Assembly (NCBI GenBank): GCA_010015655.1
Contig: ML976709.1
Span: 88,726 to 152,725, forward strand
Length of the DNA stretch: 64,000 bases
Direction: 5' to 3'
Source: Bimuria novae-zelandiae CBS 107.79
Lineage: Eukaryota; Ascomycota; Dothideomycetes; Pleosporales; Didymosphaeriaceae
Part shown: positions 48,154 through 59,541 of the stretch, piece by piece
How the letters are laid out: every line of letters begins with the position of its first letter
Numbering within the stretch: the first letter of the stretch is position 1
Notes under the pieces: model-generated
The model's database searches: none
What the model saw: the letters and a program-made list of their open reading frames with translations, nothing else
Told to the model about the DNA's origin: nothing
Position numbers and translations under genes: made by a program

Positions 48154-49854
48154 TGTAATAGGCTACGTCCAGTTATTGCCTCGGATCCTTAACCCTTAGT
48201 TATGCGAACCCTAGATATATAAGTTCAACGCCTAAAGCTTAACTTTAGACTTTTTATTAAATTTATAAGTAGTTTTTTAGCATCCTTTGCTCCTTAAACA
48301 CCTAACCTCTTATATTAAATTTAATTACTTTTACTTATTGTAGGATAAGTAAATTTTAAAAATAATTATAGACTAAAGCTATAAAGTAGCATATAGAGTT
48401 AAAAGACTTATATAGATAAATACTATAAAGGCGACGCCTGGACCTATAAAAAGATAGAACCCTCCCTAATAAGAATATGTTTACTAAATAAAAAAGTTAT
48501 AAAAATAAGAATAGCACCTTTTACTAACGGTCTACGTTTTATAGCGAATAATTATACGTAGCGAGCTATTAGCTTATAAAGTAGTAATAGCTAAGGAGAT
48601 AAAATAATAGTATTTTTATTTATAACTAAACTCTAGGCATTAGGAGTTAAATAGAATAAAATATAATAATTTTTAAGTAAAATTAGAGTATTTATTAACT
48701 TTTAGGATGCCTGCTATACTATATTATAAAAAGTAAGAGGACTAACTAACGAAATAGTAAAGGAGCGCTAAAAAACCCTAATAACATAATAATACTCTTA
48801 AAAGTCAAGTGGTATAAATTAGCTATTAAAAGTAGATTAACAAATAAAGTTATTAAAAAGATTAATAATAGAGCTTGTCTTAAAGTAAGAAAAAAGCTAT
48901 TATCTTAAAATTTTTAATTTAGCCTACTTTAATAGCGAACAACGGGATTACTACTACTTTAAAATAGTAATATAATATAAGCTTTTAGAGAACAAGGACT
49001 GCCTTAGAAATATACCTAAATATATTATTCGTTAATTAATAAGACGTGTAGCATTAGTAGGAATTACGTACCTAGACTACTACCTAAAATACACTAAAGC
49101 TAACCTCTAGGAGTTACTAAACTATAATTCCTATAACTATCTGGCTAAAAAAATCGCGCATAACTATTTATTAATAATATTATAAGTAAACTAAAAGCTA
49201 TAAAAATTTTATTTTAACTTAAATAACTACGCTATATAAGCTAAGGAGTATAATTAAGAGATTTTAAAAAACATATATCTTTAAAGCCTTTATAATAACT
49301 TACGAGACTTAATAGTAATAATAAATATAGGTAATAATTATGACTTATAAGGGGTCTAAAAGAAAGTTAATAAGATTAAAGAAAATCTCTTTTAAAATAA
49401 ATTATAACTACTAAAGTTCTCTACTAAGAGCAGAGTCCCAGATAAAATAGATTAAAAACCTATTTAAGCTAATCTTAGAAGAATATCTAGCTAATAAAGC
49501 TAAGATAAAGGACACTAACTAGTAGACCGAGCTATAAGACACAGGTCTAGTAATACTTAGAAATAAACTATGTAGGTGTCGTACGAGGTGATAGAAACCT
49601 GTAAAAAGAATAGTTTCTATTTTTATTATAGAGATACAGGACACTGCGTAAAGCAGTATAAACTTTTACCTAAAATAAAACTATTATAAGTTTACGCTAC
49701 AACGCCCGCTCCTAAAAAATTTTTAATAAAAAGTTTAATATAGAGTTTATTAATTAAGAAAACTAAATTCTTCTAGAAAGAGTTGCCGCTAGGAGATAAA
49801 AGTAAAAAAAAAGGGTAAAATATAAGTTTTAATAAGTTTTAAAGGCTATAGCTA

Positions 49855-51701
49855 ACGTGGTTCACCACCGAGCGGGCCAACCCCACCGAGCGGGCCACTT
49901 TTTAAAAGTCAGTCTATTGCGAAGCGCCTCCTACAACACCACTATAATTTACTATAATTCGCAGAACATAGAAATACTATTTAGACTTATTGCTATTAGA
50001 TGTATCTACAATCTCTACTGCGCAGGTGCGAGCGTTGTGGCTAGCTTTGCTGCAACGTCCGCAGCGCCTCTGCCCACGCACCCTCTTTGCAGACTCTTTA
50101 CCCTCCTTTTGCCCACTACTATCCTTTTTAGCCATTAAATCGACTACTTCTTTTACTGTGAGTGTCTTAGCTGCCTAAATATACTTTCTCTTTTAACTTT
50201 TTACCTTTATTACTATCTCTACTACCTTATAAAGTCCTACTATTTCTTATTATATTAATACTGTTTCGTGCCCTATTAATACAACACCATTGTTAAGCTG
50301 CTTAACAGCTCTAAGAAGCAGAGAAACTAGTAAATCTCTATGCTTCTATACACGCTCACGAACTAGCGTTAACTAAGCCTCTATCTCGTGGAGGTTGCTT
50401 AGTGTTTTTAATTCCTATAGGGTGTCCTCTGCGTTAGGTGGAGTTGGCGTACAAAGAACCATATTAAGTCTTAATAACACTACCTTTAGGTCGTGTAGGA
50501 CTAATCTAGCGCCTCTAAAGCCTGTGCAAATGTTCGCCTTTATTATTACTTTCTTAAAAGCTACTTTAAAGGCTAGTAGAAAGGCCTCCTTCTTAATCTA
50601 CTTAATGCCGTACTATGCCAAGCTACTAATCTCATTACTATACGCCTGCTTTAAAGGCGAAAAACAACCCACATTAAGTGGCTACAAGAGGTGTGATAAG
50701 TGTGGAGATATATAAAGAATAATAATCTTCTGTTCCTTATAGTATTTATAGAATTCGTGTGAGCAGTGGCTCTTGTAACTATTTATAATTAGTAGCTAGT
50801 GTGTACCCAAACTACGCGCCTTAGTATAGGCATTAAAATGCCTTAGCTAGGTAAGGCTAAGCTTGTTTAACGTCTAGCTATTAGGAATAACTTTAATAAC
50901 TTAGTCTTAGGGTAGATTATAGAACTAGGACGTAATTAGAACCTTACTAAGGAAGATAAGAAAGGGTGATAGAGCCTAGCCTTTAGCGCTAACACCCTAG
51001 ATATTAGTAACCTACTTATAGTTACTAGGTTAAATCTTCTTTAGGTTGCTTCGCTTCTTAGAGCCTATAAAGACCATCTAACCTTGTATTACCCCTATTA
51101 TAAAGCCTGTCTTGTTAAAGTTGTACGTGTCGTTATTAGCAATACTGTACTTAGCCTTAGTATTAGTAACTAGCTTAAACTAGGGTGTTATAATACGTGG
51201 ATCTTCGTTTAGGGCTTACTAATAATTATATAGATAGCTCCTTTAAAGCTTAATTTCTAGCGTACGCGTCTTAAGCCTGTCTACCTAGTGCTTACTAATA
51301 GGCTATCCACCGCGCTTAGTAAGTAGATTATTAGCTATATCTTAGACTATATCCCTTATTACACCTATTCCTCGCTAGTTAAGCTTAAGTATACGTTAGA
51401 CTAGAGCCTCCTCCTCTAGCTTAGTTAGCTTCTTTAAGTTAGGCTCGCGATCGCGTCGAGAGAGGGCTCCTTAGCGTTGTTATTATACTATTATTTAAGG
51501 CACGCTAAAGGCTATAATAACGCGTCTTTTACTCTTATTATAATCTTTAATTATAGCTTAAATAGTAAGCTATAGTGCGCTTTTAGTATAAGGTTGTTGC
51601 GCGTTATGTTGTGATGGCATTATAGTATAAGCTAGAGGTGGGCTGCATTTAGCAAAGTTGGCCCGCTCGGTGGGGTTGGCCCGCTCGGTGGTGAACCACG
51701 T
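49855..51701 (-). mobile_element. Fot1/pogo-like transposon 2
   Basis: TA target duplication (49853-49854, 51702-51703) and perfect 43-bp inverted repeats beginning ACGTGGTTCACCACCGAGCG, which contain a 13-bp unit ACCGAGCGGGCCA repeated with period 18. The terminal repeats stay GC-rich while the interior is AT-rich. The transposase lies on the minus strand. Length 1847 bp. Confidence 0.92.
49950..51620 (-). pseudogene. Fot1/pogo-type transposase relic of transposon 2
   Basis: The minus-strand frame at about 50700-50360 reads LPPHLSHLL then PLNVGCFSPLKQAYSNEI, the region around the third catalytic acidic residue (family PPH.THLLQPLDVG.F.PLK). It continues with FLLAFKVAFKKVIIKANICT and GFRGARLVLHDLKVV, then TPTPPNAEDT, all typical of the domain's C-terminal side. 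Stops and the Asp-to-Asn change in PLNVG fit G-to-A mutation. Limits are approximate. Confidence 0.75.
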
Positions 51702-52135
51702 TAGACTTAACACTAGTAATAGTATACTTGCTTATTAATAATATTATACTTATATTAATAATACTAAAATTAGGTTATCTTACTTTTAAATTTATATTAA
51801 AAATTTTTATAATAAAAGCCTTCCTATAGCGTAAGAACCTACTATAAGTATAAAAGATTATTAGTATTAGAGGCATGTAACTCGTTATACGCAAAGTAGT
51901 TTAACTAAAATAAATATTAATAGCTATATAGAGCTAATATAGTTATATATCTTACTTAATAATAAGTTATACGATCTAATCCTTGGCCGAACCTAAATAA
52001 AGAAAAATAGGATTAAACTAGCACTAGCAAAGAAATTAATTTAGATTAAAAGTTTAAGTACTTATATCTATAACTAAAAAGGTAAAAGACTATTAATAAA
52101 GCTCTAAAGAGTATTAGTTATAGCCATTATAGCCC

Positions 52136-55100
52136 TAGTAGTAGTAGTAGTATTGATTAACGTCCGGGAACCTAGGTTCTAGCCTCCCATGGGGCATGGG
52201 GACGCGCAAAGTAGCCATCTGGGGTCAACCAGATAGTAAAGGCGATTCATGCTATAAAAACATTGCCGTCTCTTACAGCGGCTTGTAAGAGTCCGCCCCC
52301 CTCTATGCGAGGGCTAAATCCGTGTCTTTATGCTTATAGGCTAAAGTATCGGGGTATAGCTATTCTATATAAAATAAACTAAAGGAGGGGCAGCTTTAGC
52401 TACCTTAAAACTATATTAAAAAGTGCTAAGACTTTAGCGTAAAGCTAGTATAAGAAAGGTAAGAATCGTGTAGATGATAAAGAGAGGTAAAGACAGTAGG
52501 AGAGAGTAGGAGAGGTTGCCTTCTATAGTAAGATATTAAAATAAGAGACACCCTTACTAAGAGCTTAAATAGAGTTAACGCTAAGAGAGATTTATTTATT
52601 AGTATTAATAAGGTTAGTAAGCTTAAGTAAGAGTTAAAAATCTTTAGGCTTAAAGGTCTTTAAGTATTTAACGCCCTCTTATGTAGTGCTAGGAGGGAGA
52701 GGGGGCCGTTTTGGCTAATAGCGGAACTTCTGGACCGCTCGTGGGCAGTGGACTATGTGGTCTGGCGAGAGGTCTACCCTGTAGGAGCATCCCGTGACTG
52801 CGTCGTCGTGTTTAAACTTCTTATAGTAATAAGTGTAGTGTCCATGGCGGGTTCGCATGGACAGTAGCTTTGCAAGCGTCGGTCGTTAGAGAGTAAGCTC
52901 CTTTAGCTGTTTTACGGGGCGATACTTAAGGTCCCACTGCATATACCACCTGGACAGATTCGGTGTGTGCTTGCGCCACCAGTCCATCTCTGCGCTCCTA
53001 GTGAGGGCGCGGACGTCAGACTTTAAGGCCTAAGACCGTGGGTTCAGTTGCTATGCCGTGTAGGGGTTAGGGATTTCTTAATGCAGCGTCTGCTAGCTAG
53101 TCTACCCGTTCGTTTCCCTCTATATTGCAGTGTCCTGGGGACCACCAGACAGTGATATCCAGGTTCTTAATTATCTCTTGGCACCTGACAAACGCCCACT
53201 ACGAGGAGGGGAACGGGTTACCTCTAATGCACTATATTACGGAGGTGCTATCTATGCACATGTATATATGTCTAAGTGTGAGAGCTAGTGATCCATACGC
53301 ATAAGGAAGAAATTGAGAATTGTACTTGTTGTTGTATTGGGTGAAGCTACGAACAGTAGGTATACATGAGTGGCTGTAAACAGCGCTAGTGTAGGATGGG
53401 TAGTCGCATCTCAACACAGGTGAGGCGCCACTGCAAGTGGGGAAAGGGAGACTCCAAACCGTGACACTAAGCTAACAGGCTAGCGTGCAAAGCGTATATC
53501 AGAGTCCTTACCACGCGCTAACAGCTTTAGCGTTAAAAATATAGGACCTAGGGTTAAAGGAGCTATTACCCTATAAAGTAAAGGTCTACCCTTTATATAT
53601 AGTGTAGCTATATGTAACGTGCTTAACGCTATTAAGCTATTATTTAAAACTATTAAAGAAGATAGTAATAGTAGTTAGTAAAAGAAGGGCCTACTACTCC
53701 TTAAAGTGGTAAGTGGCTTCCTTTTTATCCACGTGGCCTATAGGGTTGTTATAGCTCCTAGGGGAGTAGTAGGGGACGCGGAATTTAGGTCGGGGTACTA
53801 GGTTAAAGACCTAGACTAGTTATTATACCTTCGTATAGGCTCTTTATAGGAGGCCTACGCCTTAGCCTTTTTTAACTATAAAAAAGTAAGTCCCAGTAGT
53901 TAGCAGGTACTTTTTATTAATTATTAATAAGTATACTATAAAATAGAACTTGTAGCTCTCTAAGGCTACTACTACTAAAAGAAGTTATAGTCTAGTAAGA
54001 TAAAATAATAGCTCTACATGCCTTCCTAAGGACGTTATTAAGTATTTTTATATACTAACCTAGTTAGGTACTTATTTTAGCGCCTTTTAACTAGCGTATA
54101 GTTCTAGAAGGTTTGGTCCTTTCTCTATACCAGGCCTCTAATCCGTACAGGAGTTAGGGGAGGACGCAGGAGATTACTACTTTATATAAAGATCTTAGTA
54201 GGGGGCTATATTTAATTTAAGTAAAGCTATAAATATAATAAGTAATAACCTTTATTTTTATAGCGCGTATAGCTGCGTAGGTCTTAAAAATAAGTATTTT
54301 ATTAAACTATACGCCTAACTAGCGTAGTAGAGGTAACTTACTTATAAAAAAAATTAGGTAAATAATAAATTTATTATTAATAGTGTAGGGCAGGGCATAG
54401 TCCCCGTTTTATTTAATAAAATAAATTATTTTAAGCTTATTTAATAGGTAGTAATTTTATAGTCTACGCTATATAAGTCAATCTTAGGGACTTAATTAGT
54501 AAGTATATTAACGTTAAGGTTAAGGCTATAGGAGGCGCTATAAAGATATATATTATTAGTATAGCTAAAGCGTATAGTCGTGTCATAGAGCAGTAGCTCT
54601 GCAAGGTATAGTATATAGATAACGGGGGAGAATGGCAAGCCCTATAGGGTACCACAGGCCACTAGGTAGCGGCCAGAATAGTGTTAGCTATAGCAGATAA
54701 GAATATATCAGTTTGTACGAATATTACGTATAAGGACTAAGACCTTTTAGTACTAGCCTTAGTCTTTTATATAGTATAGTAGCTAGCTAACTAGCAGCAC
54801 ATTAAAAGCTCCTAGTATATTTATAATTATTATAATAACGTATTTATTCTCGCTAAAAGCGAGTTTAGCTTTCTAAGTAAAGGCTATAATTAAGACTATA
54901 GCTAAACTTTTTAAGAGAGTCCCCCCGTGCTAAGGGCTTAGAATGCTATATAGTATAGCTAAGTAGACTATATGCTAAGTAATTACCCTTTTAAATCTTT
55001 TACTAAGGTAGAGTAGTATAGTAAAAGGTCTTATAAACCCTAAAGTTATATAGTGTTTCTTATTAAGTTTCTTAATAAAAACAATCTCCCCGTCTATTTA

Positions 55101-57164
55101 GGTAGCTAAGTAGTAGTTAAGTAATAGTACGTCGTGGTGAATATTGTAAACGTACTATCTAATATAGTTCTAGCATGCTATAAGTAGCTAAACTATTATA
55201 CTATTAGCACCTAATAAGGTGCTAAAAAGCTTAATTACGTAGCGCTCTATTTTTTTTTTTAATTAATAGGTATATATCTTACGGGATAATAAGGTATTCT
55301 TATAGGGTAGGTAGTTCTAGTAAATTGTCCTCTGCTATAAATTTATAGAGAAGTACTTATTATAATATCTTAGTTTTATCTTTATTTTTAGCCGTCTTTA
55401 CGCCTTTAAAGACTTTTAGTACCTAAGTTTTAGTAGGTTCTAGCTTATACTAATTAATAATATAAAAAAGTTCCTAATTACCTTATATATTATTTATAGT
55501 ATATTATTAGTACTCTTTCTTTAACTTGCGGACTATTGCTAGAAAGGTACATATCTTATTAGAAGGGCTATAACTAGTATAGCTATTAAGTAAGTTAAGG
55601 TGCGCTTAGTAGGCTATCTTATAATTATTTATTTACTAAGGTACTAAGTAGCCTATCCCTTTCTTTTTTTTACCTATTAATTTTAGGGCGTTAATAAAAA
55701 CTTTTTTTAAAGTAGCAACGCGCCTATTAACGTACCTATAAGTCTATAGTCTGTCTAAGTAGGGGGCGCCTTTTATTCCGTTAGTAATAGCGTTAATAAA
55801 TAGTAATAGCTTCTTTATAGAGACTTTATACTAAAACTAGTTAAGAGGCTCTTATCCTTTGCTAGGATTATAGTTACTAGCGTGCTATAGGCTAAACTAT
55901 AGTTTATATTTATTTGTACCGCGGTGGTCGCGAAGGGGATATTACAGAAAGAGAGGTCTATAACATGCCTAGCCCTATAGGTAGGGATTCTAGGTTTGCC
56001 TATATAATCTATGCCGCTATCTATAGCCTATTAGGCTAGCTTAACTCTACCCTGTATAGTTATAACACTAGGCTTAAATATATCGTATTTAGCGTTAAGA
56101 TTACCTTCTACTAGGCACTTATTTAGTAAAGTAAGGTAAGTAATATAGTTAAGAACTAGTGTAGTCTATAGCGCCTAGCAAACGTTAAGTATAAAAATTC
56201 TATTTACTTTAATTTACTATAGGTCCCTGTTATGCAGCAAGGTATAGAACGTAATTTTTAGTCTATTACTCTTATAAGTAAAAATAAAGACTTAAACGTA
56301 TTTTACCTCCTAGGTCTTTTAGCTATCCTAGCTATTTACTAATAAATTAAAATTATAGCTAGGGTAGTTTAAAGTGCGTATGCTAGGCTAGGTAGCTAGC
56401 TTTTATATATAAATAATATTAATACCCTTTATAAAAGTAATATTAAGGGCAGATATATATGCTAAGCTACTTCTACTAATATTAGCCTAGTATACTTTTA
56501 TATTAAGGTCCTTATAAACTGTGTATCTATAGTATTTATTTCTTATTAATTAGAGGAGTTATCTATAGTTATATTCTTTTATAAGAAGAACTATATATAG
56601 TCTGCATGTCTTACGCTTTATACTAAAAGTAGAGTAAGTTAGTTTAGAAGTGTCTCTATAGGCTCTTCTTAAGGGGCCTATTAAGTAGTACATTTAGTAG
56701 GAGTAGTGTTCTCTTTATTAAGTTAAGTATTTCCCTTAGTAAAAGGGGTGCCTTTTTTATTAGTAGTATTATCTTATCTTTACGCGGTAAGTGTGGGTTA
56801 GAGTTATAAGTTATAAAACTAGTTATAGGCTTTCTATCTAGCGCGGCGGAGGGTCGCTAGCTTCTAATAAGTAGGTCTTATAATCCTGCCACTTACCTGC
56901 CTAGGCTTTACTAGGTTGGTCGGATTGTCAGCGGCGTGTAGGCTATAGTAATTAAGGTACTATTACTTATAAGCGTAATTATTACCTATAGGGCCTTTAT
57001 ACCTTTTTTATTTTATATTATAATTATAATAGTAGGGCGCGCGAGTGTAACGCGCTGTATTATAATATTTTTATTAATTAAGATTATATTACTTAACTAT
57101 ACGTTTTTTAATAATTTCGCGGAATAGGTTACTAACACTAAAAAGTTAAAAAAAGTAGTACTAG
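52136..57164 (-). mobile_element. Tad1-like non-LTR retrotransposon (LINE), RIP-mutated
   Basis: On the minus strand the element ends with a (TAC)n tail (52136-52152 on the plus strand as TAG repeats). Upstream of the tail is a 3' region of ordinary composition, then RNase H and RT, with AT-rich remnants of ORF1/ORF2 reaching the Gypsy D insertion at 57165. It may continue past Gypsy D from 63873. The 5' end is not identified. Confidence 0.75.
52690..57100 (-). pseudogene. LINE RT/RNase H polyprotein relic
   Basis: RT is clear at about 54460-54655: GLPFSPVIYILYLAELLL then RFSYTNNIYLYS. YTNN (54552-54563) stands where the catalytic YADD should be, and all three codon changes are G-to-A. RNase H is seen near 53095-53200 as DITVWWSPGHCNIEGNERVD. 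The C-terminal part (about 52690-53050) includes LLSMRTRHGHYTYYKKFKH, a typical LINE tail, with a Cys-containing stretch after it. The endonuclease and ORF1, expected at higher coordinates, could not be resolved by eye. Confidence 0.72.
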
Positions 57165-57169
57165 CTTCT

Positions 57170-57601
57170 TGTTAGGATCCAACATGTCACACAGGTGGGG
57201 CAACGGCAGTTAAGAACCACCGACGTCTTGGCACACCCGGGCCAAGCGATCACGTGACACAAGTCACGAGTCCCAGAATTATCGGAAGTCCCAATCGTAT
57301 CTTGGCATATAGGATTCTGGGACTTATGGGACACATGGGACATTTGGGATTCTTGGGACTCAGCATAGTATATAGAAACGCGAGGATGAACTCTCATACT
57401 TGTATTCAACCTGTTTATCAATCTATCGTTTAGATTTGACTCAGGCTCTAGTCGATTCGATTGTGACTCCTACGCTCTCTCAATACCGACAACCCTATTA
57501 ACTAGCTTAAGTAGTTAATACCCCTTCCTTGCCTAACAAGTACTCTTGCCCGAGAACTAACCCTAACCACTTACGGACTAGCTACCCGTAGGGACTTAAC
57601 A
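57170..57601 (+). repeat. 5' LTR of element D
   Basis: 432 bp, TGTTAGG...CTTAACA. Contains CACGTGAC-ACAA-GTCACG (57251-57268), several GGGAC words and a pyrimidine-rich 3' third. Confidence 0.95.
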
Positions 57602-57618
57602 TCTTAAACACCCTTAAT

Positions 57619-59541
57619 ATGAGTACTACTAGGACTCCTACTTCTTCTATAGCTTCAGGCAACGCCAGTGTCACTCTAATAAAGGACACTAAGAACAAGG
57701 CGCATAAACCTAATTTGTACGATAGCAATCGTAGTCTCCTCGACACCTGGCTTCTATAACTAGACCTATACTTCTTCGACATGGACGATGATCTCGAAGA
57801 CAAGAAGAAAGTTATCTTTATAGCAACTTACATGCAAGGACCAGCTAAAGAATAGATCTATCCCTACTTAGTTAAGTACATAGACATAGACCACGATAAT
57901 AAGGACGAGGACTACATAAACAGTCACGCCGACGTAGTTAACATTATTAAGGATTACCTAAACTTTAAGAAATGCCTTAAGCAACTGTTTAGAATTGCTA
58001 ATAAAACCGCCATAGCCGAACGAGCCATCCAAACCATCCAACAACGACGATCCGTAGCAGAGTATGCAGCCGAGTTTCGCAAGTACGCTGTACAACTTGA
58101 CTGGGAAGACAAATCCCTCAAGACCATATATTAACAAGGACTTAAACGCAACGTGCGCGAAGAACTCTTGCGCAGCGGTGCTAGACTTAATACCCTTAAT
58201 AAATTATACAAGGAATCTATTCGGATTAATGGAGAATAGTTCGCACTACAAGAAGAGTTTCGCAGAAACCCGAGGAATGTTAGTTTTGGACGATAGGCAC
58301 CTGTAGTCTACAGGGCGCCACTAAAAGCACCTCGACAACAGCAACGAAGCGACTCTTATGGCTACTAACCTATAGAAGGAATCCAGTTTAACAACTTAGA
58401 GAAAGGAACAAGGAAGTCCAACGGCTTTCGCAAGCCTAACCAAAAGCGCATCTTAGATAGAACCTAATACAAGGGGACCGAGACACGCAAATGCTTTATA
58501 TGTAACAAACTAGGTCACATCGCCAGGAATCACAGGTTTAATAACAAGGTTATTAGACAGCTGAACGTACTTACCGTCGATGACATAGAAGTAACCAACG
58601 AAGAATGGCAGGTGATACCCTCCATTAAGCAATCCGACATCCCAAACGAGGACTCAGAGCGATCAGACTCGCCTAACTCACGACTCTACGAGGATGCATA
58701 CGAAGGTTCGGACAAGGAAGAGATAGAGCTAATGCCTTAATCTCCCACTCCTCACCCTAGCTGGAACAAGCCAGTTGCTAGCAAGACGACGAATGTTTTC
58801 GACTTCTTAGAAAAACACCAACCTCGAGAAGGAGACTTCAGTTTTACAGCAGTAGAACGACAAGACCCAGACTACAAAGCCGCATTCTATCATGCTTACC
58901 GACCTAACTTAGTTAGTAAGACAGCACGAGAATGGGCAGACGCTCGCTACAAAAACGAAGACCCCAAGAAGAAATACCCAAACGAAAGCCCGAACTACGA
59001 ACCACAGTACGACCTGGACCACCGTAATCCTACGCATGAGACCATACGATGGACCCTCTGCGGAGAAGACCAATGTACCATTCATTACCGAGCCAAGGAA
59101 TACAGTTACTTTCCCTGAACGTACCAACGATGCAGATAGGAGTGGTTCGACTACCCTATCACCTATTATAACGTTCACCTCTGGGACAAACGTGAAAAAC
59201 GATACTTTCCACACCTTAACCAAGCGCTAAACCAAGCAATGTCGCTACTAGTTAATGGAAAATGCGCATCCGACAAATGGCAAACATGCTTACACCCCGA
59301 TTGTGAGGAACACAAAGAGTAAAAGGGAAAGCATGGGTTCAATCGCATACCAAAAGGGACTACGACCCTCAGGATTGAAACGGTAACGAAGGAAGAAGAC
59401 GGTGAAGCTCTCCTAGAAAAGGGCCAGCAGCAGCCTCAGGAGAAGAAGAAGGAAGGACACCTTAATCCCACAAAGCCACCCACGGAAAAGATGTCTTTTT
59501 TAGACCTAGGCTCAGAAGGGAAGACGCCTTCAGAGAATTAA
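57619..59541 (+). pseudogene. gag of element D with about eleven in-frame stops
   Basis: From ATG 57619 the frame stays open apart from TAA/TAG codons, at places that look like Gln or Trp positions, to TAA at 59539-59541 (641 codons). The capsid-like part includes VAEYAAEFRKYAVQLDWEDK and LLRSGARLNTLNKLYKESIR. The nucleic-acid-binding knuckle is CFICNKLGHIARNH (about 58495-58540), where the last zinc ligand reads His instead of Cys. A long acidic C-terminal part follows. The end of gag overlaps the start of pol in the -1 frame. Confidence 0.85.
59496..59502 (+). promoter_or_regulatory. Candidate -1 ribosomal frameshift site T TTT TTA
   Basis: In the gag frame the codons TCT TTT TTA contain the X XXY YYZ heptamer. 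After a -1 slip, translation enters the pol frame (AGA CCT AGG CTC...), which is open past the gag stop at 59539. Position, phase and direction all agree with programmed -1 frameshifting; a downstream pseudoknot was not checked. Confidence 0.6.

Larger units (their letters stand above)
48154..52135 (+). mobile_element. Gypsy relic C (LTR, gag, protease), interrupted by transposon 2 and cut by the LINE
   Basis: Begins TGTAATAGGCTACGTCCAG, homologous to the minus-strand copy at 22624-21910. A gag frame follows, with a knuckle-like CKKNSFYFYYRDTGHCVKQY near 49590-49670. Transposon 2 occupies 49855-51701. Beyond it the frame resumes with a retroviral-type protease region (LYDLILGRT near 51960-51990, resembling LGLPWL contexts). 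It ends where the LINE tail starts at 52136. All frames are RIP-damaged; assignment to Gypsy rests on the protease and gag order. Confidence 0.55.
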
